Positions 1 to 12,193 of a stretch of 64,000 nt of DNA are shown piece by piece. Position numbers and translations under genes: made by a program. The stretch lies in contig NW_025408682.1 of the NCBI RefSeq assembly GCF_020360975.1, positions 434,001-498,000 on the forward strand. Reading direction: 5' to 3'. The DNA comes from Hirsutella rhossiliensis. Taxonomy: Eukaryota; Ascomycota; Sordariomycetes; Hypocreales; Ophiocordycipitaceae. The notes beneath the pieces are model-generated. The model was not told where the DNA came from. It did not search any database and was given only the letters and a program-made list of their open reading frames with translations. Numbering within the stretch: the first letter of the stretch is position 1; the number at the start of each line of letters is the position of its first letter.

Positions 1-3000
1 AAATTATCGTAAAATTTTACTTTCTCTTAAATCTACTAGTCCTAGAAACTTATATCTTTGTTCTAACGTAGCTAGCTAGTTCTTTAGTTAATTAGTAGGT
101 TGCTCTCTTATAGCTATAGAAGTCTTAATATAAGGTTATATTTTCTAATATCTATAATATTAAAGTTAACTCGTTTATTATAGCCCTAGATATTAATATC
201 GAGGTAATTAATCTCTATATTAATAATTCTATTATTATAGTTAAAGGCCTCTCCTTTAATATTTATAAGTTTATATAGATCTATCTTATATCTTTATATA
301 AGTCGGTAACGATTAACGACTTTAAGTAAAACGTAATTACCTATTATACTATAGTCTAAAAGTATATATATATAATATCCCGCGATTTAGATATCTAATA
401 CTATTTAGTTACTATAGCTTACTATTACTATATATAAGGTCCTTAGATCTTATTATATCGTGCTAGTCTATAGCCTTTTTATAGATAGCGTACCTCGTTT
501 TTTACTTAGTCTTTATTTATTTTATTTAAGTATTCTTCTTCGATTTATTATTAATATCGTTTCTTTATATTTTTATCGTATAGTATTATATTAAGGCTTA
601 AGAGACTAATTTCTTATAGCTAATCGAAGATTTCTTATTTCTCGACGCTATATCGTTTATATTATACTACTTTATAGTTAATTATATACTATACTTTATA
701 ATTTTATTCGTTTTTATACTAAAGGTTAAGTTTTTATTTAGCGTCTTTTTATTTTTTATATAGTATTTTTATATCGATTTTTCCTTAGTTAAATATAGCT
801 TATAGCCTTTATATATATTACTAATAATCTTTTAATATACTATTATATTATTTATACTATACTTATGCTTTTTTATATTTATAAATTCTATAGTTTAAGT
901 ATATATATTCGTTATAATCTTCTTTATTATATTTAACTTATTATATAAGCCTTTAAAAGATTAGTAGTTCGGATACCTTAAAGCGAGTAGCGTTATACTA
1001 TTCCTTTATTTTAACGTATTTATAGATTTTATATATTTCTAAAAGATATCTTATTAATAAACTATAATTATCGCGGTATTTAAGTAGCGTGCTATAATTA
1101 GGTTCTAATAATATAACTTAGTTATTTAGGTAGCGTTAATCGATTTTCTAGTAGTCTAGTTCTATACTTAAGTAGGGTTTTAAAAGTACTTATCCCTTAA
1201 ACCTAACTAAGAAGGCGTTATATTATACTTTTATCTAGAAGTATATTATATAATCTAGGTAAACGTATAATATCTATAAAATATACTTATAGTGCTTATA
1301 AGTAAGTAGTATTTATAGATTATCTTTAAATTCTCCTTATAGTTACTATTCTCGTTATAGAGCTATAAATATATTAACTATAGCGATAGCTATAGTATAG
1401 TCTCCTCCGCGTAGTGCCGGTTAATATTAAATTAATATAGCTTATTAGTTTTCTATAAGAATTTAAAGCGTTTATTAGGTTTTAATTATAAGTATTTCTT
1501 TAAATTTTTTAAAGTATAGAGTATATTCTCTAATCGTAGTATTCTCCCTTAGTAGTAAGGGTAATAGTATAAGTTCGTTCTCGTCTTTTATTTCTCTAAG
1601 TATTTCTTATTCTTTAAAGCTTATATCGTTAATACTTTATTATTCCTCCTTAGGTTATTATCTAAGTTTTATAAGTATAAGGGCTATATTTATATCTTCT
1701 TTATTATATTATTTATAAACTACCTATTATTATTATCGATTTTTATTTTATATATCTTCCTAGAATTATTTACCGTTCTTCCTAATCTAGTCTTAAGAGA
1801 CTTCTTTAGGAAAAGGGTATTCTAGTTCTATAAATTTAACTTATTTCTATATTTTAAGATCCCTTTATTATATTATTATAAGTGTTTTCTTTAATAGCTT
1901 TAAGAACTATCTAGTACCGTTTTTATTACTTAAGTATACTATATATTCGTCGTTATAGTATATAGTCTAACTAAGGAGTTTATACTTTAGTTCTTATCTA
2001 TTAGTAGCGTTTAGGTGTTTCTTACTTTCTAGGGCTAGTACTTAATAGGTTTTCTTCTCCTTACGAGGTTATTTATATTCTTTAGAGTAATATCTAGGTT
2101 TCCTATAATTAAAATACTATCCTTTACTTTTCTATATTATATTTAGATCTATCTTACCTAGGTTAGTTATATAGGCATAGGTAATAAGAGTTTCGCGCTT
2201 CTTTTTATAGTTAGCGCGTTAGTTAAAGTTATTCTTATAAGAAGGGTTTTAGTTTCCTCTTCCTTATTTCTTTTCTTAGCGTTATATATACTATCTATCG
2301 TCGATTCGTACTACTATAGTAATATAGTCTAAGAGGTTATTAGGTCGATTTTCCTTATAGAGCTCGTCCTTAACTTCTTCTTTAAGCCTATTATAGAATT
2401 ATAATATAAGAGGTTCGTTATCTTAATTAAGCTTTAAGGTAACTTAATAGAACTTTATAGTATAATCTAATACTAAGATCCTTTATTAGATTTCTTAAAG
2501 TTTCTATTTAGCTTCTTATTCTTTATTAGTTATTCTAAATACCTTTATAATAACTTCTTTAAATCCTTAGAGACTAATAAAGACTTTATCTATCTCGTTA
2601 TCTCGTCGCGCTAGTTAGTTATTAAGAAAGTCCCTTATAATAGGTCTAAACTAAGCGAGTACTATTCTAGATAAATAATTTCCTACGTAGAGTACCTTTT
2701 CGACTAGGTCTAAGAGTTTAGTAAGGTAAAACTAGTAGTAGGCCTTAAGTTAGGTAAGAAAGTCTCGAAGCATGCTATAAGTACCGTCGAATAGTCTTAG
2801 CTATTTTTATAAGAAGGTATAAGCAATAAGCGTAGAATCGGGTAATCGATAATATAAGCGGAAAGATCGGTCGAAGGAGTATAGGGTAGGATTTCGTCCG
2901 AAATTTATAACGAGTATATAAGGGGCTGAATAATATATTAAAAGAATAGCGTTGTAAAAGATGCTTGCGAACTTGCTTATTCTATCTACTACTCCCAGGG

Positions 3001-3300
3001 AAATCCTTCGTCTTTTATAGACCATTGCTCGCCTACTAGTAGACCAATTAGTTAGCTTTCTAGCACATTCTATAGTGCTTAAAAAGCTCTATCTATAGTA
3101 TATCTTCCTAACTTAGTAGGTGGTCTGATTGTGGCGTGATGGTTGACGTAAGACTATAGGTTCTGGCATAAGTAGTGGATTTAACTAGAATGTTCTATGC
3201 CCCACCTATTCTCGTATCGCGGATATCTTCGGAACCGCTAGGCCAAAATAGGCAATAGGGTATCCGTTCTGCTCGTAATTAACTTATGCATTTTATGCAT
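1..3300 (-). mobile_element. RIP-degraded Ty3/gypsy-like LTR retrotransposon (partial)
   Basis: The block is extremely AT-rich and TpA-rich. CpA and TpG are almost absent while CpG persists, which is the pattern left by repeat-induced point mutation acting on CpA. On the minus strand around 2480-2280 a Gag-like stretch can still be read through many stops: residues resembling LKEEVKDELYKENRP followed by a VRIDDR motif, as in fungal gypsy Gag polyproteins. Pol would lie at lower coordinates and the second LTR outside the window. No intact ORF survives. The limits are uncertain; base composition becomes more mixed at about 3000-3350, which may include LTR sequence. The gypsy assignment rests on the Gag remnant only. 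Confidence 0.65.
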
Positions 3301-4140
3301 ATTTTTGTTTGTAAGGATAGGCTTATCCTAACCCGCTTTTCCTAGAGGAAGGTATAGATGTCTAGTAGAGGTCTTTATCTTTTAAGGGTTATTCCCTTAG
3401 ACTATATTATAGAGCCTCTTTTTACTAGCTTATTCTATAAAGCCTCCCTATGCTTATTATTTCTTTATAACAGTAAAATAGGAATATAAGGGTATATTCT
3501 TATAATTTTAGTTTAACTACTTTTCTAAGGTCCCTAACTTATCTATTGCTTCCTCCGTTCCTAAGTAACTATACTTTATATCGAAGGGTAATAATCTCGC
3601 GTATTATATCCTAAGGCGATATAGTAGCTCTAGAGTTAGTTAATCTAGCTTACTATATAGGTATATCGATAGTTATAATATTACTTAGAGTAACGCGGTA
3701 TTATACTAAATAAGAGCTTTTAATATATAACGACCGGTGTTATTCCTAAGGGATAAACCTATCGAGGGGTTTATATTAATAGATATAATAGGGCGTAGTC
3801 TAAGTAATAATAAGTATATTACGTTAGTAATAAGTTAGAGGTTATAGACTATAGACTATAACTAGGTAATTAGAATTAGAGATAGAATCGTAATAAAGAT
3901 CTATATTAAAAGCTATCGAGCTATCTATCTAAAGGAGTAAAAGTAGGTAGCTATATATACCTATAGAGACTATCCTTAGATCACGGTCTTAGCCGTGATC
4001 CCCTTCGTGGCTTACTATAGCTTACTCGTGAGCTATGCTCCTAAGTAGTAATCTATCTATATAAGGCTTACTTAGCTCACGTACGCTCTAGGTGAGCTAA
4101 GCCTAAGTGACTTCTCGTCCCGACTATTGTTCCGAGCCGC
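3301..4140. repeat. AT-rich RIPed repeat DNA with short palindromes
   Basis: This stretch continues the CpA/TpG-poor composition of the retrotransposon but no protein remnant was recognised. It contains a perfect 8-bp-arm palindrome at 3979-4000 (GATCACGG, 6-nt loop, CCGTGATC) and a 10-bp-arm palindrome at 4071-4101 (CTTAGCTCAC, 11-nt loop, GTGAGCTAAG). Composition becomes GC-balanced after about 4110. It may be a second, unidentified relic. Confidence 0.5.
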
Positions 4141-6789
4141 CTTATCACGTGAACGTGGCCGGCTCTCCTGCGGCCCGCTAACCGTGGTCGTAATAAACGA
4201 TAGCCTTATCGCCGTAGTCTATGTATTTCCGGCCCTTTAAGCAGCGAAGGTTAACGTAGGTAGGCGTAGCTATATTAGGCCTCTTTATAGCTATAGTAAG
4301 GGCAAAGCTATACGCTCGTGCCGTTACGTTATAGGCGGCTTAAGCCTTTTAAAGGGAGGGAAAGGTCTAGCTTAAGAGAGACTCTATTATAACGGCGGCT
4401 TATTATAGAAAGGGCGATATAAATGGCTTTAATTAGATATTATTAGTGATATATAAATTCTATCTAAGTAGTGCGTAAGGTAGGCGCGGGGAATATATAC
4501 ACTTAAATTTACGGTATCGGCGCTGCGCCTTAACCAGCCACACTACCTACTTTTTCTACATGCCGAATAGCTAGAGCTGCATGCCGGTTAGTCAGGGCCT
4601 AAAAGTAGGTCTTAAGTATAGATAGAGATATATATAAGTGTAAAAAGTATTACTTCTTAGCATTTACTTATATAATAATAGGGGTTGTGGATAAATCTTC
4701 TCTTTGATATCAATGGGCCCCCTCGACGACAAAAGCGTACGTGGAAAGAGCGTAGGTACTTGTGCTCCGGTGTGGGGCGCTTGCCCCGTGAGAACTGCAT
4801 TTATCGAGGATAGAGATATGAGTTAGTGTGAGGAAACCACTTGGTTGTGCAGGCAAAAGTGAAGTGACACTCGAACAGATGACCTGGTAGTGGACCTTAT
4901 ATGCCATGGAGGTGCTGGTGGCAGCTGACAATTAGCTTTTTAGGGCACCCAAGGGCAAAGGCCATAAGGAGTACCAAGGGGTGATACGTCCTCGACTGAA
5001 GCGGCAAAGATTTCATTAAAATAAAAATCTTGATCAAGGACGATGTAGTGTGTAGAGCAAGCAACCCGCACAAGAGTGATTTTACATCACTCGACTGGGC
5101 AAAGTCTCCCGTCAGTCGACAGCACCACAACTGGCTGGACGGTTAACTGAATCTGAGGACATAGAGCCCCATCAATGACTCTAACAAGGGCTTTGCTGTG
5201 TCGGCATCGCATTCTAGTCAAAGACGGGTGGAATTCGGGTATCGGTGTGGAATTAACCACCGTTGCTTGCCCGCCTTTGTACAGATGTTAGATCGAGCTT
5301 TGGACCGCCCACGTCAACGTGACAGGAGTCTGCAGAAATGACCCAGCTGTCCGGTGCCGCAGGGATCTGAATCCATCAAATCACTTGGCGGAGACTGTAA
5401 GTTACTCAATACTTGCGAGCGTGTCACGAAATGGCGCGACAAAGTCTGAAAGCTCCAGGAAACAAGAAGTTCACCGCCAAATCATGAGATTGCTATTATG
5501 CCAAACCCACCGCTCCCGAACCGGCGTGACAAGTCGACGAATTCCTCGAGGAAAAGCTTTTCAATGCCGTCAACTTGCCTACGTGCGTGCCGCTTCCATA
5601 ATTCGGTCTGCCCATGGGTCGGTCAGGTTCTAGGCTGTTTGGGCCCACGTCAAGTGGGGGCCCATTGACTCAATGTGGCGGCAAGCTGTCTTCATCTTTG
5701 CGAGCCAGGGCACGCACACGCTATGCTCTGTTATTTTTTAGGCGCGGATTCTGCGCGTTGCTGCGGCGTCATAGACGAGTCATGCGTCAATGGGCTCAGG
5801 CGGCTCTGGTGCGCCCTGAAGCCAGACCGCGAAACTGGCTTGTAAGCGGGTGAATAAACCCGTAATGGAGGGTTGGGAAGTTTGGTGAGGAGCACATAGT
5901 TTAGAGACTTGGGCAAGCAGGAGCTGTCTTCTTTGGGACGCTGCGGTTGTGGGCATACTCGGATTTCACCAATACGTCCAACATGGCGCCGCTTTGCTCT
6001 GTAGAGTCGGCTCCCACGACTTTCCAATTCGACCTATCTACCCCTTTCCTGAATCCTTTGTATGGAAATTCGAAATGCCAAGACGACGCAAGACTGGTCT
6101 CATTCTCCAAATGTGTCTGTCCTCTGCACTTTCGGGGCGGCCGTCGTCAAGAAAATGCCCGTCGTCATCCAGCTAACGACGACTGCTGATCTGGCCATTG
6201 CCGCATATTCCGTTTCACTGACGTCTAAGTCCTTTACAGTGGCGCCGAGCGGCATCTTGTCATCACCACCGCCTTGCCGGCCAATGACAGGGTGGTTCAG
6301 GTTAGAAGCGAAGGGCGGATAAGGGAGCCCCAAAGGGAGCGTCAATCGAGGGTGCAAGCATAGCCTCGGAAGAGCCATCGGGTCCGAACCAGTGCATGCT
6401 TCGCCCGAAAAGCTGTGGGCAGTTCAGAATGCAAACGGAGCTGGGCTGGAGCTGAGGCTTGTGATCTAAGCTCAAAACGACAAACCCGAGCACAAGCAAG
6501 AATTATTAGTGTTACGTGACATGAGATTGAGTTGGGAGAAAATTTCGGGGACATATATCCCATCAAATTCACTGGCACAGTCTTGTTGGATTCACTTCGC
6601 CACCCATGTCAGGTCTGTTTATGTTTTCCCTCGGATCACCGCAGTGTCTCCTCTGATCTTTGTTCCCAGTTCTTCATTACTTCTGCCAAACGACTGCGTC
6701 TCTTCCTTTCACCAGTCCTGCCAAACGCCTAAGTGTCATTACACGGGACTCTACCCTCTCAAGCTTTCGTCTGTTTAGACTGCGTCGTC
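4141..6789. other. Intergenic, no gene recognised
   Basis: Mixed-composition DNA. Short ORFs here overlap in several frames and none shows a domain. It includes one copy of a dispersed repeat (4833-4930, listed separately) and a pyrimidine-rich leader just upstream of the zinc-finger gene (about 6600-6789). Confidence 0.5.
4833..4930 (+). repeat. Dispersed repeat, copy A
   Basis: This 98-nt segment aligns with 31171-31287 with small gaps. Shared blocks include GAAACCAC, AAAAGTGAAGTGACACTC, TATATGCCATG and TGGCAGCTGACA. It is shorter than copy B through deletions around 4890 and 4917. In both copies one plus-strand frame reads KSEVTL-x-QMTW, interrupted by a stop here, so the repeat may descend from a coding element. 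Family unknown. Confidence 0.7.
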
Positions 6790-7275
6790 ATGGCGCGCAA
6801 AAAGTCCCGACCGGCTAAGAAATGGTCCTTGTATCCAGGATGTCACGGTCAGGTTTCATCCTTACTCGCACAGGAGGATCTCTTTTTCGACTTCAACGAT
6901 GACGATGACGACAAAACTTGCATGAAATCCTACGACACGAAAATCATGTGTCGTTTTGTTTGCCGCAATCGCGCATGCACCGCAGAGAGATATGGATGGG
7001 AAAGCACCAAGATTGCTATCACCCTACGAATGTATCGTGGTGCAACCTATAATGCGAGAGTGTACTCTCAGCGCTGCAAGCATTACAACCTGGTCAGCTC
7101 ACCGATCCTGGACGATTCCTACTCGGAACGGGTCGCCAATCGAATCAAAACGTGGTGTGGTGTCAAGCTGAACCTAACCTCTCGCAAGGGTGAAGGCAAG
7201 GGCCACCACATTAGAAGGGCTTGTGAGGGATGCAGAGACGGTCATTGCCGTGAATCCGAGGATCGGGCGACTTGA
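6790..7275 (+). CDS. 3CxxC-type zinc finger protein
   Basis: A single-exon gene of 161 aa. The ATG at 6790 is preferred (MARKKSRPAKKW) over 6733, because a pyrimidine-rich leader runs up to it. The order of motifs fits the fungal zf-3CxxC domain: a basic start, an acidic DDDDDD run at about residues 36-41, CRFVCRNRAC, the YNARVYSQRC block, the SERVANRIKTWCGV block and a C-terminal CEGCRDGHC. The usual second cysteine of the middle CxxC pair is not present (RCKHYN), so one zinc ligand may be replaced by His or lost. Members of this family are mostly uncharacterised; some animal relatives are chemoreceptor-trafficking proteins. Function here is unknown. It stands alone between the retrotransposon remains and the SUR7-family gene. 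Confidence 0.75.
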   Translation: MARKKSRPAKKWSLYPGCHGQVSSLLAQEDLFFDFNDDDDDKTCMKSYDTKIMCRFVCRNRACTAERYGWESTKIAITLRMYRGATYNARVYSQRCKHYNLVSSPILDDSYSERVANRIKTWCGVKLNLTSRKGEGKGHHIRRACEGCRDGHCRESEDRAT

Positions 7276-8111
7276 CGGGCAAGGTAGGTACAGGTTAAAG
7301 GAGTCCCTCTTCTCAAAGGGCTGGATCCATGCTAACAGCAACCCAGATTCCGTGGGACAAGCTGCGAATGAGGTTGGCAACTATTAAAACTCTCCCTAAT
7401 TGGCGAATCTCAACCTCCCAGTTCCATTCCGTTTAGAGCCTAGGGCTGCTGGCGACTCCCCAATAAAGTAAATATGTTGCCCCTGTCTGTTCAATCTCCA
7501 CAATATTCTCCGTCAAAAGGTGCTCGCGGGCCTGCCCTTTGTGGCTCGACCAAGTGAAAGCCAGGGGCACCTACTTTGTCTCGTTTTAATTGTGCTAGCT
7601 GAGTCTCTCGACAGTCCCACAAGACACCGAATAACGAGCGCTTGGGAGTCAGAAGCATTCGCAGTTGCTGTTAGTCTGCGAGCCAATCAACTCAACGCCC
7701 CTTTCGCAGCTTTGTCACTAATAAAAGCAGCTGGGGTTATCGAAGCTGGTTGCCGGAATGTTAGCATTCCTGCCATTGTGATAAGTAGTTAGTGTTGAGG
7801 TATGAACATAAACGATGCAATCGATGTAAAATAATTAAAATTTCATTTTATTACTGTCAAAGTCTGTATGCACTCTTTCAAAGCGCAAGACTGGTCAAGC
7901 TATGGTACGGTCTGAAGAAAGAAGTGGACAAATCGAATGGCCGGTTCTGTTTGCCCTGGACGTTTGAATTGAAACTCGGACTTCTCGATGCATTTGCCAG
8001 CTCTCGCTCGGCAATCAACCTCGCCCGCCCTCCCGTCGTGCTGATGCCAGGTATTAATATGCGGCTTCTTGGTCAACTTGATATCAGGCTGGGCGCGCTG
8101 CTAGTAGACTC
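7276..8111. other. Intergenic, no gene recognised
   Basis: Separates the zinc-finger gene from the convergent SUR7-family gene. No ORF with a recognisable domain and no repeat was seen. Confidence 0.5.
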
Positions 8112-9345
8112 TCAATAGACCTTGGTATCGGCGGTCGGTCGGGATCTGGCGAACACTGTTTTGAAGAGAACAAGTAGGGTTCCCCGGAACTGGACGACGA
8201 ACACAATGCCCCAGATTCCGGCTGCCCCAAGCGATAACAGGGTCGCGGCGATGCCAAGGCCCAGAAACTGGGGCCCCAATTGCGAGGCAATCTTAAAATC
8301 CTCAAACATCCTGTTGAGTCTATTAGAGGCAACGATCGTAATAATGTAGCTGCCAATGAAGCCGCCGGTAACGAGCGCCCCGGCCGTACCTGCCAGAAGG
8401 GCGTTTGCCACGATGACAATCTTGTTGTTCGGCACGACGACGGCACAGGCAGTCGCAAGCATTGCGAGGAAGCTGACGACCGTCGCGAGGATGAATACTA
8501 CTGTGAGCAGGATCATGATTGCATGGAGTACATCGAGTAGGAGTGCACTGGACTCGTTGAGGACTTTCGGCAGCGGAACCACGTCTGCAATGTTCTGCAG
8601 TGGCCCATCGAGTCCAAGAGCCTCTCGAAGGTTGCTCACGCGCTCTAGTAAAACATCAGTCTTCAGTCCCAAACTTCCATTCGGCTATGTGCAGGAGGAC
8701 AAACTTACTGCCCGGTGTAGTACAAGATCTGACGATGACGCCAGATTTTGGATCATCTGGATTTGTAAAATTGCCATTGCAGAGAGTCCTCGGATGGAGC
8801 GAAAACCAGTCCGGGAGGCCGAGCCTAGCCTGAATATCCTCGGCGCCCTCTCTCACGATTGATGATATCAGGCCCCCGGCGCCACCGCCGCTCAGGGCAT
8901 TGGCGATTGCCCCTTGTAGGCTGCTGCTTTGATCGCTCCCCTCGCCGCCCAGCAGACTTCCCAGACCTGATGTAGGGCTCGGACTCTGACCATTACTGCT
9001 CGGTTGGCCGCCTGGCAATGCGCCTAAGATGTCGTCGACTATGCCTCTCTCGCTAATGAGATCTCTTCTGGGAGTTGGCGCTCTGTTCGTCTCGGGAGTA
9101 ATGCCAGAGCCCACGTCCAGCTTAGAAATGTTCAACTTTGGGCGCCGTTAGCTATCCGCTTGATATTCGCTGGGAGACTTAAAATGTCAAACCTTGAAGA
9201 TGGCAAGATCCTCTAGAGAGCCAGGTTTAGTCCCAGAGGATACGGTCACGGCCGTCAAAATGGCAGTGATAAGGGACAAGACCAGAGGCACCAGAAGGGC
9301 TACCCGAACAAGTAGGGGAGAGACTCGGTCAAGTAGCGACGGCAT
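8112..9345 (-). CDS. SUR7/PalI-family integral membrane protein
   Basis: Three exons on the minus strand: 9345-9193, 9135-8709 and 8644-8112, giving 370 aa. Intron 1 (donor GTTTGA, weak) has a CTAAC branch site; intron 2 starts with GTAAGT; both join in phase. An N-terminal membrane segment (about residues 12-33) is followed by the typical SLEDLAIFKLNIS junction. A long extracytoplasmic loop contains LHPRTLCNGNF and a further Cys (VRSC), and three more hydrophobic segments follow before a short cytosolic tail. This is the four-TM layout of the SUR7 family, which in fungi marks cortical plasma-membrane domains (eisosomes) or acts in ambient-pH sensing (PalI/Rim9). Which subfamily applies cannot be decided here. 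The loop carries a Gly/Ser/Pro-rich stretch of low complexity. Confidence 0.85.
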
Positions 9346-11134
9346 GGCGGGCAACGCGGCACGAGGCCAGCTCACTCGCGATGATTGGTTCGTAGAAGCT
9401 CCGGCAGTAGAGGAATCGTGCTCGTCGCGTTATCTTAGACAAAGGCAGGAAAACGAGGACGTTGAGTTTCTTGGTAGATAGAGGTAGGCAGACCATTCCG
9501 AGGAAAAGGAATGCATCTGGTTTGCAAATGTTGGCCGAGAAAGCTTGCAAACTTGAGGAGGCACACAGCCCAACTGGGGCGGGTCTCGTTGCATTAAATT
9601 CACTTGCCCATTTCCACGATGGAGGTGGCCAGGAGTTCTCACTAGCCCTCATAGGTAGTATTTGCGACTCGACACGGACTGACCGATCAAACAAAGACGT
9701 GTAAGAGGATCTCCAGGGCTGCTAGCCTTTTACAGCACCTGCCAACTAGCAAACACCCGCGACCGCGACTGGATCCCGCCCAGTGGCAGCTGCCTAATGT
9801 TCTGACTCGTCCCATGATTCATGCACAATGCTGCGCAATTTCAGCATTTCCCAGCAAAGATAAGCCATAAGCCAAAGAAGTATCGTTCATAGAGCACAGA
9901 CTCACGCGCGATTACTAGCAAGCTCTTGCTTCATGCTCTCCGAGTCGCAGTTATTTCTAATTTTCAGCATAGTGGCAGGAACATGTAAGATACTTGAACC
10001 TGACGAAGCAGCATGTTGGTGGCAATTTAGTCCGCTATTGAGCACAGTAGATGTTATTGGGGTGAAGGCATATGACGACATTCTTCAGGCGACATAATGG
10101 GTGACGTCTGTTATTAAACGCCTCCTGTTTCATGACATCTACATAACCTCCGTGCGAAGGCTTAGTTTCCCCACGTTTCATTTTGCCACAAGGAACCATA
10201 TATGACGTGAGTATGATATTGGCGCTGCGGCGGTCTAGAGACAACTGTGAGAGGTTCCTTTAAGTGACTTTCACCTTACACGATCTTACTAGCTCTGGTC
10301 TAGTTTTCAGTTTTTACGAAGATGGCAGTAGCTTCACAGCAATGGAGTAATCGTCTATTATTTAGGTGGCTAGCACCTATTTCTTTGCGCTCTACGAGTC
10401 GCTTTAACTCTCGGCCATGATACACCGTCATCGCGAGGTTAGAATGCGTTGGTATTCCAAGAGCAGCTTTCTAGCAAGCGATCCAAAGACACAAAGCCTT
10501 TGATATCCAAAGCGCGCCCTCGCGTATCCAGACTGTCACCCTCTGTTACAGCATGAGCGTTGCTATCATCTTAACTTCACGCTATATGTGCGCCATGTGG
10601 CATCTTGAAAATTTACGGCGATACTCTACCGATGGGTTCGCCTCTACTATCTGGTTGAAACTGAATGGGTGGGCAATCTGAAGCTGCATCTGGCTAACGG
10701 ACGAGGCGCAAACAACATGTTTTGCCCGCATTAGATTCAGCTGACCTCATTCTCTTTTTGCCACTTCGTCAAATCCCAATTAGTGACGGTCCAGTCTGCT
10801 TCGCATAGCCAGAGTACCTAAAGCATGAGGAAAGGAATATCCCACCGTTGTTCATCGCTGGAACGTACACTTGCAGCCAGCATAACGCTCACTCATCAAC
10901 TGGCCCATGGTCTGGTACTAGACGGCGTTCTGAGCATTTATAGCGAGCAAGTACAACGGCGCTATGACCATACGAAAGAGCAACTGGGGCAAAAGTGTGA
11001 TTGAGGGCTATAAAGGGAAACCCCGTAGCCAACTACTATTGCATTGGACCGAAACGCAAATCCCCCATAGCGCCTCTCGACGAAATCCCTGCGAACATAT
11101 AACGTCCATCTTTTGTGTGCCTTTTCTTTAAGAT
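9346..11134. other. Intergenic, no gene recognised
   Basis: About 1.8 kb between two minus-strand genes. Only short, overlapping ORFs without domains; no clear repeat or RNA gene was found. The last 300 bp before the MYND gene stop are moderately AT-rich. Confidence 0.5.
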
Positions 11135-12193
11135 TCATGGCGCCTTGCTCAGGCTCCTGACGACATCAATCGCCCCAGGCGTCTCAGCCCACGCAGCAAA
11201 GGTATAGCCCAGCATCAAGCAAGCCTCTTCCTGTGTTCCTTGTGAGTAGGCCTCTGGCCGGGCGGCAATTGCTTTAGCTGGATTATTAAGCATCGACTGC
11301 CAAAAATAGGGATTGGATTGGTTGATGGATGTATAAAGCTGTCTCACTTGACGCTTGATCTCCTGGACCAGAGGCGCAATCTCCTCTGCGGTGCTCCTGA
11401 GAATCTCGGGACGCGCCTCGACGACGCTGCCGACAAGCCGAGCGCGGATGAGATCAATGATTTCCGGCGGGACGGTTCCACGGAGCATCCTGGCGGCGTT
11501 CTGAACCGCCTGCAGATCCAACAGGACCCGCACCTTGAGCAACGCCACGGTAACGGCGTGGCTCAAGTCGAGGCAAGACTTTTCCAACCATAGCCCTTGG
11601 GACGGCTCAAGCACATCGGCATCCTTGACGTCGAGGAACGGCAGATCCACGTCACCCCAATTATAATAAGAGTCCTGCCCGGTGGTTGCATACCACTTGA
11701 CGAAGTCATAGGCCGCCTGGTCCCTGCCGAGACGGATGTATAGCGCCGGGATCAGGTCCCTAAGGCCCATGTTATCCGAGCGACAGAGCCGGAGCATGTC
11801 GAGGAGGTGGTCCAAAGCAGCCCGGACAACATCGACACGGCCACCGGCGGAGCCAAAGTGCTGAAGAAGTATATCCACCAGCCCGAAACGCGCGCGCATA
11901 TAGGGTCGGGTCTCGAAGATGCCCCAGAAACGGCCGACGCCGGAGTCAAAGACATTGGCCGGAGTGATTATGTCGCCCGGATTGTCGCGTAGCATCTGCT
12001 CCTCGCGCTTCAAGCGAGCACGCGCCCTCTTGACGGCCACGCATCCCTCCTTGTGGCCGTCTCGGTCGGCTACCTGGTGGTCTCGGCCGCAGTAGTAAAC
12101 CGACTGGCAGCCCGAACAGCGGAGGAGGCCGTCTCGGCGTTGGCAGACTTCGCAGGCCCGCGGCGTCAGGTCGAGACGCATTGACGGCGACAT
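11135..12193 (-). CDS. MYND-type zinc finger protein
   Basis: A single-exon gene of 352 aa from ATG 12193 (a second in-frame ATG at 12181 would give 348 aa). Residues 14-51 form a complete MYND finger: C14-x2-C17-x8-C26-x2-C29-x5-C35-x3-H39-x7-H47-x3-C51. MYND fingers bind zinc and usually mediate protein-protein contacts with proline-rich partners. The remaining 300 residues are helical-looking and contain a segment (GVGRFWGIFETRPYMRAR) that I believe recurs in uncharacterised fungal MYND proteins. No SET domain is visible, so it is not a SMYD-type methyltransferase. Partners and pathway are unknown. It is isolated, with more than 1 kb of gene-free DNA on each side. Confidence 0.85.
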   Translation of the reverse strand: MSPSMRLDLTPRACEVCQRRDGLLRCSGCQSVYYCGRDHQVADRDGHKEGCVAVKRARARLKREEQMLRDNPGDIITPANVFDSGVGRFWGIFETRPYMRARFGLVDILLQHFGSAGGRVDVVRAALDHLLDMLRLCRSDNMGLRDLIPALYIRLGRDQAAYDFVKWYATTGQDSYYNWGDVDLPFLDVKDADVLEPSQGLWLEKSCLDLSHAVTVALLKVRVLLDLQAVQNAARMLRGTVPPEIIDLIRARLVGSVVEARPEILRSTAEEIAPLVQEIKRQVRQLYTSINQSNPYFWQSMLNNPAKAIAARPEAYSQGTQEEACLMLGYTFAAWAETPGAIDVVRSLSKAP

